The translations under genes and the position numbers were made by a program. 64,000 nucleotides of DNA, from positions 4,464,001 to 4,528,000 of the forward strand of contig JAITYX010000026.1 of the NCBI GenBank assembly GCA_021018815.1, read 5' to 3'. Shown here in pieces: positions 58,499 through 64,000 of this stretch. The DNA comes from Talinum fruticosum. Taxonomy: Eukaryota; Streptophyta; Magnoliopsida; Caryophyllales; Talinaceae. Position 1 is the first letter of the stretch. Each line of letters begins with the position of its first letter. The notes under the pieces were generated by a model, which was not told the DNA's origin, did no database searches, and saw nothing but the letters and a program-made list of their open reading frames with translations.

Positions 58499-58680
58499 AT
58501 GGTGGAGGAAGAAAGTGGGAAAAATTCGCCGCTGTCATCTCCTTCACATCTCCTCGTGATGGGTGCCGCCTCGCCGAGTGTCTCCAAAATGTTCATCGCC
58601 GCCACCACGCCGGACTTCCCGAGCTCTTTCTCCATCTCGTTCATCATCCTCTTCTCATTAATGGAGATCTAGGATAGAAC
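58499..58680. other. GC-rich coding-like segment inside the inner hAT, possible captured gene piece
   Basis: Two overlapping frames of about 58 codons exist, both just under common ORF cut-offs. The plus-strand frame starts at ATG 58499 in good context after a CT-rich, UTR-like stretch (58310-58498) and ends TAG at 58672. The minus-strand frame, beginning MMNEMEKELGKSGVVAAMNI and containing LETLGEAAP, has the more protein-like amphipathic composition. GC content stands out sharply from the AT-rich element around it. Capture of a host exon by a hAT element is plausible, but I recognise no parent gene. Confidence 0.35.
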
Positions 58681-58762
58681 ATTAAAGTGGGAATTTTTGA
58701 GGGTCAAAAATTTAGGATGACCTCCTTCTCATCATCCTTTGGAGGTCCTCTTCTCCTCATTA

Positions 58763-59785
58763 TGTGGCGTTTTTGGTTGGAGGTTATGCAATAGCGGTAT
58801 AATGTAATCAACTATGTAATGTAATTAGATATGCAATGTCATGGGACAACAATTACATTACTATGTTTGGTTATATAAAAAGTGTAATGTAATCACAATG
58901 GTAATGGATTATTTCAATGACAAAATTTAGTATAAATTATTGTAATAGAGATAAATGCTATCTAAATAAAAATTTGAGTTACATATTTAGATTTGAGCTT
59001 TTAAAAATATTTTCTATCAAATAATCAAGTTTTATTGCAAATATTAACTATATTATTCTAATAACAATAAATATAGTAATAAAGATAAATGTTATCCACA
59101 TAAAAATATTTTAAATTCAAAATCATATTTGAGATTTTTTTAATCTTTTATATCATATTTCCTAATTTTAATTTTTTTGTAGCAAAAAGATCAATTGGAT
59201 TATTCTAGTGGTAATAAATGTTTGTCATAGTGAAGATAAATGTTATCCACATAACAAAATTTTAAACTCTAAATTTATATTTGAGCTTTTTTAATCTCTT
59301 CTATCATATAATTAAGTTTTGAATTTTTTCATGGATAAAAAATACAAACTAAAATTATAACAAAATTTTAAACTCTAAATTCATATTTGAGCTTTTTTAA
59401 AATATTAAAGTTGAAATTTTCTCTTAATGATTTAACGATCATATCATATATTAAGATAACGAAGAAAAAAAAATTAAGTTTCTTATCAAATGGATAAATT
59501 GTTTGCTTGCCAAGAAGGAGAGAGAAAATGGATATGCAATTGAGAGGGGGTGCGAGAGAGGGGGAGGGGGAGAGAGAGAGAGAGAGAGAATTATTAAAAA
59601 TGTGTTAAAATTTGATCACAAGGATGGATGTAATATTCAAGTAATTGTAATTGCATAGGCAGAGGTTAATGTAATTATAATGCAATTTTGATTGCATTAC
59701 AAAGTTGTAACCAAACATGGTAATGTAATCACCATTACCAATTTGATTGCATTACTACTTTGATTACATCCAACCAAACATGCCC
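58763..59785. mobile_element. Tourist/Harbinger-like element nested in the inner hAT
   Basis: A segment of about 1.0 kb has ends TGTGGCGTTTTTGGTTGGA and (as complement) GGGCATGTTTGGTTGGA. Further inverted similarity follows (TGTAATCA, GTAATGTAATC). It is flanked by TTA (58760-58762 and 59786-59788), the typical target of PIF/Harbinger elements. The interior is AT-rich, with three diverged copies of an AAATTTTAAACTCTAAATT-type word near 59260, 59365 and 59110. No transposase is encoded. The exact left end is less certain than the right. Confidence 0.72.
59567..59590 (+). repeat. (GA)n microsatellite
   Basis: A GAGAGA run at the end of a purine-rich stretch (59515-59590) inside the Tourist-like element. 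Confidence 0.8.
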
Positions 59786-60121
59786 TTAGTGTTTTGCTTT
59801 TTTCTTGCCTTTTCCATCTATCAGCAAGTCACTTCATTTTCAATTTTCTAAATCTAGTTAAAATTGAGATGAAGTTGCATCAAATTGTCTTGCTTCTCTC
59901 TTTGTCTTACCCCGACGCCCTCCCTAAGTCTCACCAAAAACCCTAAGGCAGCAAAAAATAATCAAAATGCTCGGCATTTTCGGCCTAGGTTTTCACCGGT
60001 CCGATCCTAAACCGAACTGACGTTATTTGGTCCGGTCCTCGATCCTTATTTTTCTGTTAACTGATCCGATTCGGTCTTGGACTGATGAATAGCCCTACTA
60101 ATTTCCACCCTTATCCTTGAC

Positions 60122-63100
60122 TCCACTCCTTAGAAGCAAATCTCAAATAAGCAAGAATAGTAATCACTGTGAAACAAACATCAATAAACAAGGATAAGGC
60201 ACGTTCAAACAGATTAATATTTGATTTAGACAAATTTTAATGCACCTTTTTTATTACTTAAGATGCACAAAAACACAAATACCTACAGTTTTAGAATTTG
60301 GGTGAGTACACCTCAACTCTATTAATAACCCTAAATTTTCAAGTTATTTGTGTTTTGAGTGATTATGCGTCATTGGAACTTTCTATTTTATTGTTGCATA
60401 ACTTTCACCTGAGTTGTTTTATCTTTCTTTCTTTATTTTTTATTTCTCTTTGTTTCATTTCACTCTTATCGCCCCATCACCTATGTTTTCTTTCTATTAA
60501 TATTAGATAGATTGTAGCTTAAAAATAATAACATAAAAACTTCACTAAATTAATAGTGATTTTTTCATAATCTTTACGACTGAATGGATTTTATCAAAAA
60601 GGTCATACGATATTCCGCTTTCTGGATAATCCTCTCTTTATAAAAGAGGCCGGGCATTTTGGTTCATAGCTTGTGAGTAAACCCTTTTGTTTTACTTTTT
60701 GAAAACTTTGTATAGTTGGAGTCAAGTTCTCCATCGTGGCAGAATTTGACTTTTTGGGATTTTGTTGATATGATTACTGAGCTTGAGTGTTTGATTTTTT
60801 TGTGTTTGCCCTTTTGGTACATGGCTGACATTCCCTTGGTGTCTTTTAATACATATTTTGTGATTACTCATCCAAAAAAAGTGAACCCTTCTGTTTTCCT
60901 CTTATACCATGCAAAGAAGATTTATTTTGTGATAAGGAAACAATACAACGAAGATTTCAAGTCAAACTTCTAACAATTCAGGCAATTGTGCAGAACAACC
61001 AGAGCAATAGCACATGGAAACTGAAACAATTACAAACATGTTATCCCTACATTCAATATGTACTCATCATTTTAATCACCAATGAAAAAAGAGGATGACT
61101 TTAGAAGAATAACTTTGAAAAACAAGATTCCAGCAACCACTATGGCATGTCAATTGTCACATCTTGTGATCCAAGATAGTTGAATGATCAATACCTAAAA
61201 TCATCAAAACAAACCCCTCCAATTCTCCAATTATAAGGTTTCTAGCCAAGACTTTGGTTAATTCAATCATAGCAAAACTGCTTAGGAAACCATATCTTAA
61301 ATAGTCAAATAATAACAACCTTCCAATCACCTTTATGAAAATTCCAGCAACACTAAATGACTATTGTTTCAATAAATTCAACTCTAACAATGCCTTTAGT
61401 TATTTTTTTACATCATTTAATATCCTAACTGTAGTTTTTAGGTCATCTAAAGTACACAAGTTATCCTTAATTATAACCAAGCCATTGCTAGATTGGAGGC
61501 AGATGAACTACAACATAAAATATGGACAAACCATTTTACGTTCCAATAATTGGGGAGTTGTCACCATTTACACTATTAAGATGTAGTCTTCTCTTCACAG
61601 TTTTAGCAATTAGATAACCAAAAGGTCTCAACAAGAATCCTACAAGAACGCAGAATTTGAGAGTTGTCTTGAGGATTTTTAGATTGATAATCCAACTGCA
61701 TTGGATTACAAGGGGTGATAATTGGAACATCATAGTGGATATTGGATGCTAAATTGAAATTAGAGTTCTCAAAACAATCCTGCAAAATTTGCCTCCTAAG
61801 ATGTCTACTTCTTTCACCGGTTAATAAAATGATAATTAGACATTGAATGTAGTGATGATAAGTTTTTAATTGCTTCAATTTCAATATGCAATTCCTTAAA
61901 TCTTAGAAATTGCTAATAGTTTCACTTGAAATTCTCTCTATATTTTACAAGTAAAAAAGAAAAAAAGGGGGCCAAATCAACACTTATAGACCACAATTAT
62001 CTCGGAAGGAGGAATATCACACCATACCATTTCACTCATAAAGTCTGTACGAAGTTCCTAAATTTAATTTTACGGAGTCTTCACATTATGATTTATAAGC
62101 GACAAACAACGTCATGTTAAAGAAAAAAAGAAACAAAGGCAAAAGGGAGCTGGGAGAGAATCAAATTAGTAAGAAACTTTAGAAAACAAAAGAAAAAGCA
62201 TATCAAAACAAATAGAAAATTCCAACAACTAAAATCACTCGCACATAAAAGAACCAAACATTTAACGAGTTAAAGCATTAGAGTTGAGGTAAACGTGACT
62301 TAAATTACTAAAGCTCTAATTTCCAAACAATCGTTCATGGTTTATGCATTTATTATGTGACAAACAATACAGTTTGGAATTGCTATAACAAAAAAATGTA
62401 ACACTTATCTTAATTCACATTGACATTTTCTTCACAATTGAACACCAGAATTCATCATCGGAGATTGCATACTATAAGAAAGAAGTTAGGGATGGAAAGT
62501 GACAACTGATGAATTACAACAAGGTACTCATTTAATTTTAAGAAATGGAAAAATTACGGTTTTGGTTTAGGAAGTGGATGTAGCAGGGAAAAAGACCCAA
62601 AATCAACCGCCACTATAGGGGGTAAAAAGGAACCATAAAAGGATATTTAAAAAAAGAAACTAATTTAGAGTCATTATGAATTTAACAAACTCCAGATGTG
62701 TATGACGCCAGGTAACACAAACCATGAATGCTGACAGACTGCAGTTTAGAAGCATTGGACTCAGGGAATGGAGAAATGCAAGAAATAAAGCCATCATCCT
62801 TCTAGATAGCGGACTGGCCATATCAATATCAAGAGTTACCACTCCATCAATCGTACCATCTAAATCTTCGTCAAAGTGGGGGGTGGATAGAGGTGATTTC
62901 CTAAATATTAATATTTGTAAAGCTTGTTCTTGACTGATGATTATTTAATTAATCTTCACCTCACTGCCATGTCTCATTGTTAGGTTAGTAAATGTTGCAC
63001 CTGCTTTCCAAGATAGACATTACTGGATTTACATCTATGTCAGACCGGTCAAATATAAGGCTTCTACACTCTCACAAACATAAAGAAGCACAGGACGAAG

Positions 63101-63271
63101 TTACCCACAGCAGAATATTAAGCATGCAGAAGGAATATACCTCCCACACTATAAGTGATACACTAATTGTTGTGCAACTTCCTTCTCAGGTTACCAAAGA
63201 ATGTCATCACCCCCACCCTTTTTTTTTTTTTTTTTTTCTTGGGTCTAAATGGTCAAGGAATAGAGTCTCAC
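60122..63271. other. Intron sequence right of the hAT nest
   Basis: Native NFU intron, AT-rich, with only short frames (for example 60716-60973 and 61335-61586). A minus-strand stretch at 62660-62900 reads like a protein for a few dozen codons (DLDGTIDGVVTLDIDM) but has no splice context or domain that I can support. A run of about 19 T lies at 63220-63238, about 33 bp from the donor. Confidence 0.5.
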
Positions 63272-63383
63272 CTCTGGTACATAGTGCATAAGCATATTCT
63301 CAATGCCCGATTTTAGAGTGACGGATGAACTAGGGCAGCCACTGCATGCTCCCTGCATTCTTAGTTTGACAATCCCTGTTTCC
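63272..63383 (-). CDS. NFU-type iron-sulfur scaffold protein, CxxC exon
   Basis: This 112-bp exon is flanked by a TTCTCAG acceptor and a GTGAGA donor. Its first base completes a codon split with the upstream exon (CC|G = Pro). It encodes [20 protein letters not shown], then [17 protein letters not shown]. The CSGC pair is the cysteine motif by which two NFU subunits hold one [4Fe-4S] cluster. The wording matches the mitochondrial NFU4/NFU5 type; plastid NFU1-3 differ at this motif. In mitochondria these proteins pass clusters to enzymes such as lipoyl synthase and aconitase. I cannot tell NFU4 from NFU5, so I give no symbol. Confidence 0.96.
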
Positions 63384-63478
63384 CTGAGAAATCAACCAGA
63401 AAGCACCATATCTCAGCCAAATTCAGTGTAACAGAAGAAAATGGACCTCAATGTTGATGAAGGAAAGCAGAAACCCAC
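63384..63478 (-). other. Short NFU intron (95 bp)
   Basis: On the minus strand it starts GTGGGTTTC and ends TTTCTCAG. It splits a proline codon (phase 2), as judged by the restored reading GFDPETG across the junction. Confidence 0.93.
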
Positions 63479-63582
63479 GGATCAAATCCTCTATAGACAA
63501 TATCCCCACCATCATCTTGCACTGCTGGTCGTATTCGAGTTTCCAACAGCTCCTTTATCATAGCAACAGTCTCTGAATCATC
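63479..63582 (-). CDS. NFU-type iron-sulfur scaffold protein, exon before the CxxC exon
   Basis: This 104-bp exon follows a CTGTAG acceptor and encodes [20 protein letters not shown], then [14 protein letters not shown] plus two bases of a proline codon. This is the first half of the NFU domain, with the highly conserved DDGGD block. The more common residue in YRGFD's neighbour position is Glu (DIEY); here it is Val (DIVY). The N-terminal Nfu_N domain and mitochondrial targeting peptide must lie upstream, beyond 64000. Together the three exons make about 91 residues of the C-terminus. Confidence 0.96.
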
Positions 63583-64000
63583 CTACAGCAATTTATGAAC
63601 TCTCAACATCTCAAAGAAGAATAACAGTTCAGCGCTAAACCCTATAACAGATTCTGCAGTTGACCCCTAACTGACCTTCAAAAAGACTGTGGCATCTTAC
63701 ACTGTAGAAAGCAGAACGTATATCTAGTCTACCAAACACCACCACCTTTTAACAATATATAAAATGTATTCTGATAAAATTACCACATTATTAATTCAGC
63801 TTAAATCCGTGTTAGAGACAAACAAAGACCCATGTCAATACAGCCTGAGCCGAGGGACACATGCAGAGTTTTAGCCTTGACAAGCAGCGAACATTGTCTA
63901 AGTACATACAGCCAAGTTGTTATACTTGTAAGTATGGATAGACAGGCAAGGGATAAACACAATGAGAAAATGAATACAACATCAACATGTGATAGAGGAA
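63583..64000 (-). other. Next NFU intron, running off the window
   Basis: On the minus strand it ends CTGTAG before the exon at 63582. I looked for upstream NFU exons (the Nfu_N domain) here and saw none, so this intron is at least 418 bp. Confidence 0.75.

Larger units (their letters stand above)
58103..60097 (+). mobile_element. Inner non-autonomous hAT element
   Basis: A 1995-bp element starts TAGGGTTGTGCG and ends GAATAGCCCTA (complement TAGGGCTATTC). The inverted ends extend through TTCAGTCCAA and CATCAGTCCAA blocks. An exact 8-bp duplication CTAATTTC flanks it (58095-58102 and 60098-60105). Subterminal GGACCGG/CCGGTCC words cluster at both ends. It landed 16 bp from the right end of the outer element. 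It carries a GC-rich segment (58500-58680) of coding character and a nested Tourist-like element. No transposase is encoded. Confidence 0.93.
56186..60113 (+). mobile_element. Outer non-autonomous hAT element
   Basis: It starts TAGGGGTGGGAATT and ends AATTTCCACCCTTA, whose complement is TAAGGGTGGAAATT, giving 14-bp inverted ends with two mismatches. It is flanked by a perfect 8-bp duplication TCCTTGAC (56178-56185 and 60114-60121); 8-bp duplications are the hallmark of the hAT superfamily. Subterminal GGGTA/TACCC words are dense at both ends (56205-56350 and 57980-58080). Without the inner element it is about 1925 bp. No transposase frame is seen, so it needs an autonomous relative. Confidence 0.92.
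55199..63271 (-). other. Giant last intron of NFU (8073 bp)
   Basis: It is bounded by a GTGAGA donor (complement at 63271) and a TATACAG acceptor (complement at 55199). Nearly half of it, 56178-60121, is a nest of three DNA transposons. Removing all of it (3928 bp plus one 8-bp target copy) leaves about 4137 bp of native intron. The nest lies near the 3' side of the intron. No LTR retrotransposon was recognised inside. Confidence 0.85.

Noticed and set aside
62660..62900. Protein-like minus-strand stretch (DLDGTIDGVVTL) in the NFU intron
   Set aside because: Considered as an alternative NFU exon or retained gene piece. It does not match the NFU C-terminus and lacks clear splice sites in phase.
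1..64000. CRISPR arrays, operons, ribosome binding sites, tRNA or rRNA genes
   Set aside because: The content is plant nuclear. Regular repeats found are transposon tandem repeats, and no tRNA or rRNA sequence was recognised beyond retroelement primer sites.

Overview
This window is nuclear DNA of a flowering plant. About 53 kb of nested, decayed LTR retrotransposons abut the 3' end of one ordinary gene. The only host gene I can identify is on the minus strand at the right: the last three coding exons of a mitochondrial-type NFU iron-sulfur scaffold protein (NFU4/NFU5 type). Its upstream exons lie beyond base 64000. I do not assign a species.

Bases 1-52795 are a transposon cluster. Most of it is one Ty1/copia family that looks like a Sirevirus (SIRE/Maximus type). 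It has LTRs of about 1.4-1.6 kb (TGAAG...CTTCA), an initiator-Met-like primer site, gag with a CCHC knuckle, PR-INT-RT-RNase H, and an extra coding region (ORF3) between pol and the 3' LTR. One copy is structurally complete (40811-51736, two 1598-bp LTRs, TSD GAGGT). At least three others are partial: minus-strand copy A at 1-7245, plus-strand copy 1 at 7903-17007, and plus-strand fragments 2a/2b at 26830-36197. A minus-strand copy C is split into pieces at 36198-36926, 40065-40810 and 51742-52150. Every reading frame is broken, so none looks autonomous.

Other elements are inserted into these. They include two solo LTRs of a Ty3/gypsy Tekay-like type (4111-7039, TSD TCATG; 36927-40064, TSD AGTAT), a truncated third copy (25572-26829), two solo LTRs of unplaced families (8459-9734, TSD TTTGA; 11069-13262, TSD GGGAC), and a truncated Ty3/gypsy Tat/Ogre-like element (18373-25570).

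Bases 52796-55138 are the spacer downstream of NFU. It holds a probable TIR DNA transposon (53414-54325), a 55-bp tandem duplication, the likely NFU 3' UTR and a speculative truncated first exon. Bases 55139-64000 carry NFU exons at 55139-55198, 63272-63383 and 63479-63582. The last intron is 8073 bp and holds a three-level nest: an outer hAT element (56186-60113, TSD TCCTTGAC), an inner hAT element (58103-60097, TSD CTAATTTC), and a Tourist/Harbinger-like element (58763-59785, TSD TTA) inside that.

I found no tRNA, rRNA, CRISPR array or clearly new biological system. The most informative items are the Russian-doll intron of NFU, a possible captured gene fragment in the inner hAT, the complete Sirevirus-like element with ORF3, strand-asymmetric purine tracts in the gypsy LTRs, and a gag fragment that replaces part of an LTR.
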